From NCBI GenBank assembly GCA_964463655.1, contig CAYXDG010000017.1:1-50939 (forward strand): a stretch of 50,939 nucleotides of DNA, given 5' to 3'. Shown in pieces: positions 41,509 through 49,105 of this stretch. Within the stretch, counting starts at the first letter, position 1, and the number at the start of each line of letters is the position of its first letter. The notes beneath the pieces are model-generated. The model was not told where the DNA came from and made no database searches. It saw only the letters and a list, made by a program, of their open reading frames with translations. This stretch comes from Halothece sp964463655. Lineage in GTDB: Bacteria > Cyanobacteriota > Cyanobacteriia > Cyanobacteriales > Rubidibacteraceae. Position numbers and translations under genes: made by a program.

Positions 41509-41654
41509 CCGCGAGTTCTCTCGATATGTTCCATGATGCGTTGTTTTCGCGCATCCATAGAATTAGAACTGTTATCTTGGTTAGAAATAAAATCAGTGGT
41601 GAGATTTAGATGTTCAAAAATACGACGTTTACGGTCTGGAGAAAAGGTAGCCAT
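41505..41654 (-). CDS. Conserved-looking 49-aa protein
   Basis: The frame reads MATFSPDRKRRIFEHLNLTT, a Ser/Asn-rich linker, and MDARKQRIMEHIERTRG, then TAG. The two ends repeat the pattern R-(K/Q)-R-I-x-E-H, so the protein may be two short helices with a flexible link. I recall similar small proteins in other cyanobacteria but no function. Its 3' end overlaps the K+ channel gene by 4 bases. Confidence 0.65.
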   Translation of the reverse strand: MATFSPDRKRRIFEHLNLTTDFISNQDNSSNSMDARKQRIMEHIERTRG

Positions 41655-41691
41655 AATTTAAGGTTGAGCGACAGGACATTTCAAGCTAATT

Positions 41692-41859
41692 CTAACAATC
41701 TATCTTAATGTTATAAGAGGACTCCCACTCGGAAACAGCTTCCATGACAGTTGAAACGCTATAAGTCAGATTCCAGAGTTCATCAGGACTAGGATAAGCT
41801 ATAACTTCCTGTTCATTCCCCGTCCGCATATCAATCTGATATAGCGCTACAGGTTTTAT
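41692..41859 (-). pseudogene. Possible C-terminal gene remnant
   Basis: The frame is open from 41859 with an internal ATG at 41829, from which 45 codons follow. It reads MRTGNEQEVIAYPSPDELWN, then LTYSVSTVMEAVSEWESSYN, and a TAG stop at 41692. Its composition is protein-like, but the frame closes just upstream at a repeat, so it looks like the end of a longer gene whose start was lost. A real 45-aa gene cannot be excluded. No family is recognised. Confidence 0.4.
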
Positions 41860-41882
41860 TTAGGACATTCTGGAGAATAGTA

Positions 41883-41899
41883 GCGACCGAGACGGTCGC
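41883..41899. repeat. GCGACCG-AGA-CGGTCGC hairpin
   Basis: A perfect 7-bp stem with an AGA loop. A shorter relative (GACCA-AGA-TGGTC) occurs at about 40301-40313. It is probably one copy of a dispersed intergenic repeat. Confidence 0.55.
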
Positions 41900-41955
41900 A
41901 CTCCCAGCCACATTAAACGTCCTAACCTAATTGTGGACTGCTATAAATACGCTGA

Positions 41956-42162
41956 CCATTCAAAACATCAGACATTGGAAGTCTGTTTTTATTGAAACAG
42001 TTTCAAAGACAAGGTTTAGGAAAAGAGCTAATCCAGTTTTTAGAACAGCTTGCTGTTAGAGCAAAATATCAAGAATCTCGTGTGGTTGTCGGATTAAAAA
42101 ATTGGCAAGCCTTACGGTTTTGGCTCAATCTTGGGTTTAATCGGATCAGAAAAATTGTATAA
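41956..42162 (+). pseudogene. Truncated GNAT acetyltransferase
   Basis: The plus-strand frame, closed by TGA at 41953, reads IGSLFLLKQFQRQGLGKELI, then VVVGLKNWQALRFWLNLGFN, and a TAA at 42160. This is motif A (acetyl-CoA pyrophosphate loop QRQGLGK) and motif B of a GNAT N-acetyltransferase. The first half of the domain is missing and there is no plausible start, so it is a remnant. It ends 26 bases before moaD. Confidence 0.7.
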
Positions 42163-42188
42163 TTGTCAAATAAAAACAGCTATCTGCT

Positions 42189-42446
42189 ATGTCAGATCAA
42201 ATCACCATAACGATCAAACTTTTTGCAGCCTACCAAGAGGCTTACGGGATAGAAGAAATTCAGCAACAGTTTCCCCCGCAGACGGAAGTAAAAGCTGTCT
42301 TAGATAAAATTTTGCAGGAACATCCCCAACTTGAACAGTGGCGAGAAGTGACCCGATTTGGGGTGAATTTGAACTTGGTTTCTCCAGAGACTAGATTAGA
42401 AGATGGGGACGAAGTTGTTTTAATTCCTCCTGTTAGTGGCGGTTAA
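42189..42446 (+). CDS. moaD: Molybdopterin synthase small subunit (MoaD/ThiS family)
   Basis: The 85-aa ubiquitin-fold sulfur carrier ends in the required Gly-Gly (PVSGG). It shows the MoaD pattern ITIKLFAAYQEAYG near the start and EDGDEVVLIPPVSGG at the end. As a thiocarboxylate it would donate sulfur in molybdopterin synthesis. No moaE is adjacent. Related MoaD-like carriers can serve other pathways, so the symbol is given with some caution. Confidence 0.85.
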   Translation: MSDQITITIKLFAAYQEAYGIEEIQQQFPPQTEVKAVLDKILQEHPQLEQWREVTRFGVNLNLVSPETRLEDGDEVVLIPPVSGG

Positions 42447-42458
42447 ATAATTAATAAT

Positions 42459-42500
42459 GTTCTTAGTTCTTAGTTCTTAGTTTTTTGTTGTTTGTCCACC
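42459..42500. repeat. Heptamer array after moaD
   Basis: Six in-phase units: GTTCTTA three times exactly, then GTTTTTT, GTTGTTT and GTCCACC. The 17-mer TAAGAGATCAGTTTTCC follows at 42506-42522, as in the rpsC-rplP gap. Confidence 0.8.
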
Positions 42501-42525
42501 GCTAATAAGAGATCAGTTTTCCGCT

Positions 42526-42544
42526 CCCCCCTTAAGAAGGGGGG
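42526..42544. terminator. CCCCCCTT-AAG-AAGGGGGG hairpin
   Basis: A perfect 8-bp stem with a 3-base loop lies 80 bases after moaD. AAAATA follows rather than T, so on the plus strand it is not a classic terminator. On the minus strand AAAAC follows. It may be a transcript-stabilising or dispersed repeat. Confidence 0.45.
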
Positions 42545-42641
42545 AAAATATGACTAAGGATACAAATTCCCTGCAATAGGGTATCATTGTCTGACACACT
42601 ATTAAAGAGAGTCGTTTAGAAAAAAGAGATGGGAGGACGGT

Positions 42642-43826
42642 GTGAGCCGATCGCGTGATACCTTGATAGCCAGTCGTGTTAGCGAAGTAACCCCTTCATT
42701 GAGCCTTGAAATCGCAGCCAAAGCAAAAGCCCTGAAAGCAGACGGCTTAGATGTCTGTAGTTTTAGCGCTGGTGAACCAGATTTTGATACTCCCAGCCAT
42801 GTAGTAGCAGCAGCAAAACAGGCGTTAGACGAAGGAAAAACTCGTTACGGGCCGGCCGCAGGGGAAGCCAGACTTCGTAGCGTGATCGCGCAGAAACTGT
42901 ACACTGACAACAATTTATCTTATTCCCCTGAGCAAGTCATCGTCACCAATGGCGGGAAATATTCTCTGTTTAATCTGATGCTGGCGCTGGTTAACCCGGG
43001 TGATGAGGTGATTATTCCCGCTCCCTACTGGTTAAGCTATCCAGAAATGGTAAAACTGGCGGGAGGGATTCCTGTGATTATTCCCACCACTGCTGAGCAG
43101 GAATATAAAATCACTGCTTCCCAACTGGAAGGGAGAATCACGGAGAAAACAAAACTCTTCATCCTGAATTCTCCCAGCAATCCCACTGGTGCGGTTTATT
43201 CCAGAGAGGAACTGATTCAGCTAGCCGATGTCATTGTAAAAAACGATTTATTGGTGGTGTCTGATGAAATTTATGAAAAAATTCTCTATGAAGATGCTGA
43301 ACATATTAGCATTGGCAGTCTCAACTCAAACATCTTTGCGCGAACTTTCGTCAGTAGTGGCTTTGCGAAAACCTACGCGATGACGGGGTGGCGTGTTGGC
43401 TATCTCGCAGGCAAGGAAGAGATTATTCAAGCCATGACCACTATTCAGAGCCATAGTACCTCAAATGTCTGTACATTTGCTCAATACGGAGCGATCGCAG
43501 CCTTAGAAGACCCCCGCTCTCAGGACGCGATCTCGCAGATGCAAGCTGCTTTCACAGAACGTCGCACAGTGGTTTTAGAGATGCTTTCCTCTGTTCCCGA
43601 AGTCAGTTTTTCCATTCCTTATGGGGCATTTTATCTGTTTTTAGATATTAGTAAAACTGGGAAAACCTCTTTTGATTTTGCGAAAGAACTTTTAGAACAA
43701 ATGCAAGTTGCAACGATTCCTGGCATCGCCTTTGGAAATGATTCCTGTATTCGTTTATCTTATGCTACTGACCTAAGAACCCTTCAAAAAGGTTTAGAAC
43801 GTCTTGCCAAGTTGATTAAAGCCTAA
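42642..43826 (+). CDS. aspC: Aspartate aminotransferase (class I, subgroup Ib-like)
   Basis: The 394-aa PLP enzyme interconverts aspartate/2-oxoglutarate and oxaloacetate/glutamate. It has FSAGEPDFDTPSHV, GKTRYGPAAGEARLR, the SPSNPTG motif (N180), D208 and Y211 in SDEIYEKI, and the Schiff-base K243 in SSGFAKTYAMTGWRVGYLAG. In plants and cyanobacteria such enzymes can also use prephenate. The GTG start at 42642 is supported by GGGAGGA 5-6 bases before it. Confidence 0.93.
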   Translation: MSRSRDTLIASRVSEVTPSLSLEIAAKAKALKADGLDVCSFSAGEPDFDTPSHVVAAAKQALDEGKTRYGPAAGEARLRSVIAQKLYTDNNLSYSPEQVIVTNGGKYSLFNLMLALVNPGDEVIIPAPYWLSYPEMVKLAGGIPVIIPTTAEQEYKITASQLEGRITEKTKLFILNSPSNPTGAVYSREELIQLADVIVKNDLLVVSDEIYEKILYEDAEHISIGSLNSNIFARTFVSSGFAKTYAMTGWRVGYLAGKEEIIQAMTTIQSHSTSNVCTFAQYGAIAALEDPRSQDAISQMQAAFTERRTVVLEMLSSVPEVSFSIPYGAFYLFLDISKTGKTSFDFAKELLEQMQVATIPGIAFGNDSCIRLSYATDLRTLQKGLERLAKLIKA

Positions 43827-43850
43827 AGCCCTACTTGGGATGTCAAGAAA

Positions 43851-43868
43851 CCCCCCAAGTTTGGGGGG
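43851..43868. terminator. CCCCCCAA-GT-TTGGGGGG hairpin
   Basis: The stem is 8 bp perfect with a 2-base loop (a 7-bp stem with a 4-base loop is more realistic). It starts 25 bases after the aspC stop and lies before the convergent 32-aa gene. It probably ends aspC transcription, although only short T-runs follow. Confidence 0.55.
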
Positions 43869-43880
43869 CGAAGTGTGTTT

Positions 43881-43979
43881 TTAGCCCCCTTCTGCAAAGG
43901 TTACCATGACAATCACAGAGAGTAAAATGCCTGGACTGAGGAGAACAACTAACATTAAAAGTTCATTTGGGGTCATCAT
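43881..43979 (-). CDS. Small single-span membrane protein, 32 aa
   Basis: The frame reads MMTPNELLMLVVLLSPGILL, then SVIVMVTFAEGG and TAA. It is one hydrophobic helix (about 7-28) with a polar N-terminus and a Pro-Gly kink. This fits the size and shape of tiny subunits of photosystem, cytochrome or NDH-1 complexes, but I cannot match it to a named one. It is isolated between hairpin 43851-43868 and a 100-base AT-rich gap, and has no strong Shine-Dalgarno. ATG at 43976 is an alternative start. Confidence 0.6.
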   Translation of the reverse strand: MMTPNELLMLVVLLSPGILLSVIVMVTFAEGG

Positions 43980-44079
43980 GAATTATTTCTGCTCGATCGG
44001 TTGGCTTATCCTAACTTAACGAATCCGACCCGTCAATGGTGAAAACAAAATAATCTTTTCATCTTCTGGGAATGATTCA

Positions 44080-44796
44080 TTAATAATAAGTGTCTTGATT
44101 ATCCTTATCTAATAATCCCAAAAGCGGGCCCAAAATTGCACCAAAGACAAATCCTCCCGCGTGAGCCCAGTAAGCAATCCCACCACCTTCCATACCAATA
44201 TTAGCAGGCGCATTCAAACTGGCTACACTATAAAAGGCTTGTTGGACAAACCAAAAACCGAGAAAGAAAACTGCAGGTAAACGAAGAGTCGGTCCAAAAA
44301 TAAAAAAGATGGGAATAAAAGTGACGACGACTGCTTTAGGGAAGCGTAATACATAAGCTCCCATGATACCAGCGATCGCCCCACTTGCCCCTAAAGAAGG
44401 TACGCCAGATTGTGAGGAAAAGAACCATTGCGCTAAGCTAGCTAGCAAGCCACAAGCCAGATAAAGAATCACAAAACGCATTCGTCCTAAAACTTCCTCA
44501 ATATTATTGCCAAACACCCACAAATAAAGCATATTTCCCCCTAAATGGAGGATTCCCCCATGTAAAAATTGGGAAGTAATTAAAGTCAGCCATTCGGGAA
44601 TGGGTTGTCCAACATCAATTCCCTGAAAACTCGCAGTTAACTCTTTGGGAACAACCGCATAAAGATGAAAGAAAAGTTCTAATTCGGGAGGGTTCAGATT
44701 AATTTCGTATAAAAAAATAATAATGTTAAGCCCAATGAGGACATAAGTAACATAAGGGGTAATTTTAATTGGGTTTTGATCGCGTAAAGGAACCAC
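44080..44796 (-). CDS. Rhomboid-family intramembrane serine protease
   Basis: The 238-aa membrane protein starts PLRDQNPIKITPYVTYVLIG and has the catalytic GASGAIAG with S138. The second member of the dyad is H212 in WAHAGGFVFGA. FLHGGILHLGGNMLYLWVFG provides the L1-loop and the HxxxN oxyanion residues. It would cleave substrates within the plasma or thylakoid membrane. Targets are unknown. Confidence 0.9.
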   Translation of the reverse strand: MVPLRDQNPIKITPYVTYVLIGLNIIIFLYEINLNPPELELFFHLYAVVPKELTASFQGIDVGQPIPEWLTLITSQFLHGGILHLGGNMLYLWVFGNNIEEVLGRMRFVILYLACGLLASLAQWFFSSQSGVPSLGASGAIAGIMGAYVLRFPKAVVVTFIPIFFIFGPTLRLPAVFFLGFWFVQQAFYSVASLNAPANIGMEGGGIAYWAHAGGFVFGAILGPLLGLLDKDNQDTYY

Positions 44797-44860
44797 AGTT
44801 TTTTCTCTTGCTTAGTGACAATTACCCTAAGTCATTATACAGCAATTCTCACAGTTATGA

Positions 44861-44882
44861 CCCTTACTCCCAAGAGTGAGGG
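44861..44882. terminator. Hairpin between Ycf20-like and rhomboid genes
   Basis: CCCTTACTC (44861-44869) pairs with GAGTGAGGG (44874-44882) around CCAA, with one G:U wobble. On the minus strand it stands 22 bases after the Ycf20-like stop but without a T-run, so termination there is possible but not strong. Confidence 0.45.
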
Positions 44883-44903
44883 TGGAAACGCTATATCATG
44901 ATT

Positions 44904-45242
44904 TTAAGACCCTAAAATAAACGCTTGAATGTATAAACTATAAATGACACCAATTTTAAAGACATTGAGAAATTCAAAAAAACTAGAATTTGGGCTACGA
45001 TTTTGAGAAACATTTCGATAAGCAAACCAACTAATTGTTTCGGTAAGAATGAGTAAAACCGCAGCAACAAGAATATCTAAACGTCCCCTTTGACCAGCAC
45101 TGGTAACGATCACGACTCCCATAAAAATCCCAACCAATAAACTAATCAGGAGTAAAGCAATTTTACGCCAAGGATTGAGGAAAAACTGTCGCAGTTGACT
45201 AGATAAGCTATTTAAGAGTAAGTTTAAGCGAGTATTTTGCAT
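44904..45242 (-). CDS. Ycf20-like membrane protein (DUF565)
   Basis: The 112-aa protein matches the Ycf20/DUF565 family: TRLNLLLNSLSSQLRQFFLN at the start, helices WRKIALLLISLLVGIFMGVV and LDILVAAVLLILTETISWFA, then SSFFEFLNVFKIGVIYSLYI at the C-terminus. In plants and algae relatives affect thermal dissipation of excess light. The role in cyanobacteria is unclear. Confidence 0.85.
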   Translation of the reverse strand: MQNTRLNLLLNSLSSQLRQFFLNPWRKIALLLISLLVGIFMGVVIVTSAGQRGRLDILVAAVLLILTETISWFAYRNVSQNRSPNSSFFEFLNVFKIGVIYSLYIQAFILGS

Positions 45243-45295
45243 CAGCTACATTCGTTATAATAAAATTGTTCCAAGATTAATTAAATTATACAACC

Positions 45296-46513
45296 ATGCA
45301 ACTAATTGAAACGATCCGCATGGCAACGACTACTTTAACCGCTAATAAACTTCGTAGTAGCTTGACCATGTTAGGAATTATTATTGGTAATGCGTCCGTG
45401 ATTGCGATGGTCGGGATCGGTCAGGGAGCGCAAGAATTGGCAAAAAACGAGTTTCAATCTCTCGGTCCGAATGTTTTATTTGTGGCTCCAGGTTCGAGAG
45501 AAGAACGTCAAACGACTTTTGATGTTCCCAAGACTTTGGTTTATGAGGATGCGAAGGCGATCGCGCAACAAGTTCCTAGTATAGAGGGTGTAGCACCCCA
45601 AATTACAAATAGCCAAGTGATTACTTATCAAGGAAAAAATACCAATAATTCGGTTTATGGGGTAACGCCAGAATTTCTCGGGGTTCGCAGTTTTGAAGTT
45701 GCACAAGGGCGTTTTGTTCAGGATATTGATTTAGAAAAAAATAGTCGCATTGCCATTGTAGGTTCAGAAATTGCTAACCGATTATTTGGCTTAGAAAACC
45801 CGATCGGGAAAAAAATTCGGATCAAAAATGTTAGCTTTGAAGTCGTTGGTATTATGGAAGCCAAAGGGTCTTTTTTAGGAAACAATCAAGATGATGTGGT
45901 TTATATTCCCTTAAACACAATGGCGAATCAAATTGTTGGTCAGCAATCGGTTTATGGAATGAGCCTCACTTTTATTGCTGTTTCTGCACAGGATGAAAAA
46001 ACCATCCGCGCTGCTAAATTTCAAATTGAAAACTTACTCCGACTGAGACACAATATTACAGGAAAAGATGATTTTACAGTACGAAGTCAACAAGATATCC
46101 TAAATATCGTGGGGAGAGTAACGGGTGGTTTAACCGTCATGTTAGGGGCGATCGCAAGTATTTCTTTGTTAGTTGGCGGGATTGGTGTTATGAATATTAT
46201 GCTGGTTTCTGTTTCCGAAAGAACCCAAGAAATCGGACTGAGAAAAGCGCTTGGCGCAAGAGAAAAAGATATCCTCGCTCAATTTTTAATTGAAGCAACA
46301 ATTCTTGCCGTTTTAGGGGGTTTGTTCGGCACAATTATTGGGGGAGGTATCATTTTAATTGCGGGTCAAATTTCCCCACTCCCTGCCCAAATTTCTGTTC
46401 CTGCTGTTATCATTGCTGTCAGCGTTTCTGCTGGCGTTGGTTTATCTTTTGGGGTAATTCCTGCCCGTCAAGCTGCTAAACTTGATCCAATTGTGGCGTT
46501 AAGAAGTGCCTAA
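45296..46513 (+). CDS. MacB/FtsX-type ABC transporter permease
   Basis: The 405-aa protein has the MacB layout. One N-terminal helix (LRSSLTMLGIIIGNASVIAM) is followed by a large periplasmic domain (about 50-270, with NRLFGLENPIGKKIRIKNVS). Three C-terminal helices start at about 280, with the coupling segment SERTQEIGLRKALGAREKDI. The C-terminus reads GVIPARQAAKLDPIVALRSA. Such permeases work with a separate ATPase and an adaptor, usually encoded next door, but neither is in the flanking sequence. It starts 53 bases from the divergent Ycf20-like gene. Confidence 0.9.
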   Translation: MQLIETIRMATTTLTANKLRSSLTMLGIIIGNASVIAMVGIGQGAQELAKNEFQSLGPNVLFVAPGSREERQTTFDVPKTLVYEDAKAIAQQVPSIEGVAPQITNSQVITYQGKNTNNSVYGVTPEFLGVRSFEVAQGRFVQDIDLEKNSRIAIVGSEIANRLFGLENPIGKKIRIKNVSFEVVGIMEAKGSFLGNNQDDVVYIPLNTMANQIVGQQSVYGMSLTFIAVSAQDEKTIRAAKFQIENLLRLRHNITGKDDFTVRSQQDILNIVGRVTGGLTVMLGAIASISLLVGGIGVMNIMLVSVSERTQEIGLRKALGAREKDILAQFLIEATILAVLGGLFGTIIGGGIILIAGQISPLPAQISVPAVIIAVSVSAGVGLSFGVIPARQAAKLDPIVALRSA

Positions 46514-46761
46514 ACTTTGAATTAGAAAATATCTAGCAACCGATCGCACTTTCGGTTGTTTCAACTGAGTCCTGTTACCTCCTAATAGGTTATTTACAGA
46601 AATCGCCCCTCGCGCCAACGTGCTGCCGTTGGACGGAACGTCTAAACTTTTGAGGAAATCTTCACTTCCTCGCTTCGCTGCGTCGCTCCAGTCGAAAAAC
46701 AGCCCCTCATCTAAGGTGGGTTAGTCGATGGGGTTCAATACCCCTGAGACTGACAAACTTC
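46514..46761. other. Intergenic region with a cluster of hairpins
   Basis: After the terminator at 46537-46561 come three short hairpins: CCAACG/CGTTGG (46615-46632), GAGGAA/TTCCTC (46652-46671), and GGGG/CCCC around TTCAATA near 46730-46744. The last looks like a tRNA T-arm, but no acceptor or anticodon stem can be built. The stretch may be the end of a decayed mobile element or a structured RNA. Confidence 0.35.
46537..46561 (+). terminator. Terminator after MacB-type permease
   Basis: CAACCGA and TCGGTTG form a 7-bp stem around TCGCACTT, followed by TTTC. It starts 24 bases after the permease stop. Confidence 0.65.
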
Positions 46762-47841
46762 TAATTAGGGTTTGCTGAATAAATCCAGAAATCAGGACTG
46801 ATCAAGGTTTGAGTCCCTTCAAGAGGTCCTTTAAAGGGCAGAAATGGGGTAAAATCGAGCAAAACCCTTGCACTTCCTTGAAGGCGACCTAAGAAAATGT
46901 ATCTAAAGTCACAGCCAAACTCGACAAATGACTTTGAGAAAAACTCAGCCATTAGATTGTCACAGGAGAATCGTTGGGTAATTCTTGCTCAAATAATTCC
47001 TTGGTCAGAATTTGAAAAAGATTATGCTCAAAATTTTACGGAAAAAAAAGAGAAAAATCGAGGAAAATTAATCTTAGATGCGACCTGTACTCCTGCTGAT
47101 ATTAAGTATCCAACCGATTTAGGGCTATTGAATGAAGCCAGAGAACACACAGAAAAAGTAATTGATAAGCTGTATAAAACGCAAAAAAGTAAGTTAAAAG
47201 CTAAGCCAAGAACTTACAGAAAACAAGCCAGACAGGGAACCGAGTTTGGAGCAAAACTTTCAGCAAGTTCTGACAATGGTTTTGTTTTTTTAGACCATAT
47301 AAGCTGGGATAATTTCAATGAGTCAAAAGATTTGATAGCACAAGTAGAAGCATTTAAATCTCATACAGGATCTTACCCAGAATCTGTCCATGTCGATAAA
47401 ATTTATCGCAAAGCGAGAAAATCGAAATTGGTGTAAAGAACGAGGGATTAGAATGAGTGGTCCCCGTCTGGGTCGTCCCCCAAAAAACATCAGTTTGACC
47501 GAAAAGAAACAAGCACAAATTGATGAAAAAATTAGAAATGGTATCGAAGGAAAATTTGGTCAAGGGAAAAGAAGATTTGGACTCAATTTAATTACGACTA
47601 AACTACCTAATACTTCAGAAACAGCGATTGCCCTAACCTTTTTAGTAATGAATTTAAACAAGTTGTCAAAGAGGAGATATTTTCTTCTTTTTTGTCTTTT
47701 TTGGAAAAACCGAGTTTTTATTCAATTAAACTCTATGATAAGTAATTAAATCATAGATATAAGTCAATTCAAAAGGGGTGTTTTTTACGAAGTCGGATTT
47801 GACTGGGCACTGATCAAGACTTTTTCAGCAAACCCTAATTA
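46762..47841 (+). mobile_element. Decayed IS element with perfect 18-bp inverted ends
   Basis: The ends TAATTAGGGTTTGCTGAA (46762-46779) and its exact reverse complement (47824-47841) bound a 1,080-bp element. Its gene is an internally deleted, frameshifted transposase. Intact relatives, as I recall, encode a DDE transposase of about 450-500 aa (IS5/IS1182-like), so several hundred bases have been lost. The perfect ends suggest it could still be moved in trans. No unambiguous target-site duplication can be separated from the AT-rich ends (TAATTA). Confidence 0.85.
46897..47749 (+). pseudogene. Transposase remnant, two deletions and a frameshift
   Basis: The first frame (46897-47436) has the N-terminal RWVILAQIIPWSEFEKDYA, jumps to GKLILDATCTPADIKYPTDL (first DDE Asp), and then from RTYRKQARQ directly to GTEFGAKLSASSDNGFVFLD. 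Compared with remembered relatives, two segments of roughly 80-120 residues each are missing. At 47410-47413 one extra base (AAAG after CGC) shifts the frame. The protein continues in the next frame as RENRNWCKERGIRMSGPRLG, then RNGIEGKFGQGKRRFGLNLI, holding the catalytic-Glu region, to 47749. It cannot give an active enzyme. Confidence 0.85.
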
Positions 47842-47876
47842 AATTAGGACTACCTACTTAAATGAATGTGAAGCTA

Positions 47877-49085
47877 TTACTGTAAAATAGTTTGATAAAT
47901 CTTTATCATCTGCTGATAGTTGATTTCAGGTGTATAGTTTTCCTGATAAATCTGACGGGCTTTTTTTCCCATCTTTTCCATTTCCAGAGGATGATTTCCA
48001 CTCCATTTTAAAGACTCAACCCAGCTTTGAACATCATTATGAGTAATCAAAAAACCTGTTTCCTGATCTTGCACTAATTCCGCTAAAGCCCCTAAATTAG
48101 AAACCAAAACTGGACGACCACAAGCAAAGGCTTCAATCACAACTCGCCCAAAAGTTTCATACCATTGGGAAGGAAGAACAATGGCTGTGGCTTGTTTAAT
48201 ATGTTCTATAACTTGCGCTTTTGGTTGGTAGCCAAGAGAATGAACATTAGTAAGTGTTTTTTCCTGTGCAAACTGTTCTAATTCCTTTCGTTGTTGTCCA
48301 TCACCGACAATTTTTAATTGCCATTGGAGTTCGCCTAATTTTTCCCATGCTTTTAATAGTGTCATTACTCCTTTTTCAGGGGATAAGCGACCAATAAATA
48401 AAAAGGTGGGTTGTTTTGGAAACTGTGGAATTGTTCCCTCTAAAAGTGGATCAGGAGTAACATTTGGTTTAACATAAAGACGATTTTCTGGAATACCAAT
48501 TTCTATAAGTTTTTGGGCGGAAAACTGACTGGGAGTAATAAACGCATCGACATCCTTTTCCCAAGTGTTGCGCCAACGGTTGTAAGTAATCAGATGCCAA
48601 ACTGCAAGAGACGCGGGAACGGAATTACGATAGCAACGATAAACTACGCCTCGCCAAGGATTTTTTCCCACACAGGCTTCACAGATGTTTTCCTTGCGTA
48701 ATAGGTAGCCATTTAAGCAGCCAAGGCGAAAGTTGCGTAAATGTTGTACTGTGGGAATGTTTAAGGATGTAGCAGCAGCATGAATTGAAGGGGAAAATAG
48801 GGGGAAAAAGTTTTGAACATGGATTAAGTCAGGTTGGATTTCTTGGAAGCGCGATCGCGCCTTAAAATATTCTGTAGGATTCCAAGCAGTTTTGAAAAAG
48901 AGATTGAGTTTTTCTAATCTAGAATACTCTTTAATTTCATCATTATGCTTTTCCATTAATGTTACTTGATGTCCAAATTGAGAGAGAACATCTACTTCCG
49001 CTAAGGTTGAACTATCTTCTCCTCCTGCGTATTGATAGCGATTGTGAAGCATAAGGATGTGATAGGGTTTAATATAGTTAAACAT
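47877..49085 (-). CDS. Glycosyltransferase family 4 protein
   Basis: The 402-aa GT-B enzyme has an N-terminal acceptor domain (HILMLHNRYQYAGGEDSSTL) and a nucleotide-sugar domain with LFIGRLSPEKGVMTLLKAWE near residue 225. The E-x7-E motif lies in ETFGRVVIEAFACGRPVLVS near residue 315. It probably adds a sugar to a cell-surface glycan. Five cysteines in the segment around CLNGYLLRKENICEACVGKN may be structural or metal-binding. Its start is only 20 bases from that of the divergent sulfotransferase-like gene. Met12 (49052) is an alternative start. Confidence 0.88.
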   Translation of the reverse strand: MFNYIKPYHILMLHNRYQYAGGEDSSTLAEVDVLSQFGHQVTLMEKHNDEIKEYSRLEKLNLFFKTAWNPTEYFKARSRFQEIQPDLIHVQNFFPLFSPSIHAAATSLNIPTVQHLRNFRLGCLNGYLLRKENICEACVGKNPWRGVVYRCYRNSVPASLAVWHLITYNRWRNTWEKDVDAFITPSQFSAQKLIEIGIPENRLYVKPNVTPDPLLEGTIPQFPKQPTFLFIGRLSPEKGVMTLLKAWEKLGELQWQLKIVGDGQQRKELEQFAQEKTLTNVHSLGYQPKAQVIEHIKQATAIVLPSQWYETFGRVVIEAFACGRPVLVSNLGALAELVQDQETGFLITHNDVQSWVESLKWSGNHPLEMEKMGKKARQIYQENYTPEINYQQMIKIYQTILQ

Positions 49086-49105
49086 TTTTATGAGTTGTAC
49101 CTACC

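Larger units (their letters stand above)
41509..42188. other. Gene-poor region with remnants between K+ channel and moaD
   Basis: This 680-base stretch holds the 49-aa gene, a minus-strand 45-codon frame, a hairpin repeat at 41883-41899 and a truncated acetyltransferase. No intact gene of normal size is present. The mixture of broken frames suggests a site of repeated insertion and decay. Confidence 0.5.

Noticed and set aside
46681..46761. Possible tRNA gene from the GGGGTTCAATACCCC hairpin
   Set aside because: Only a T-arm-like hairpin exists. No acceptor, D or anticodon stem can be paired around it.
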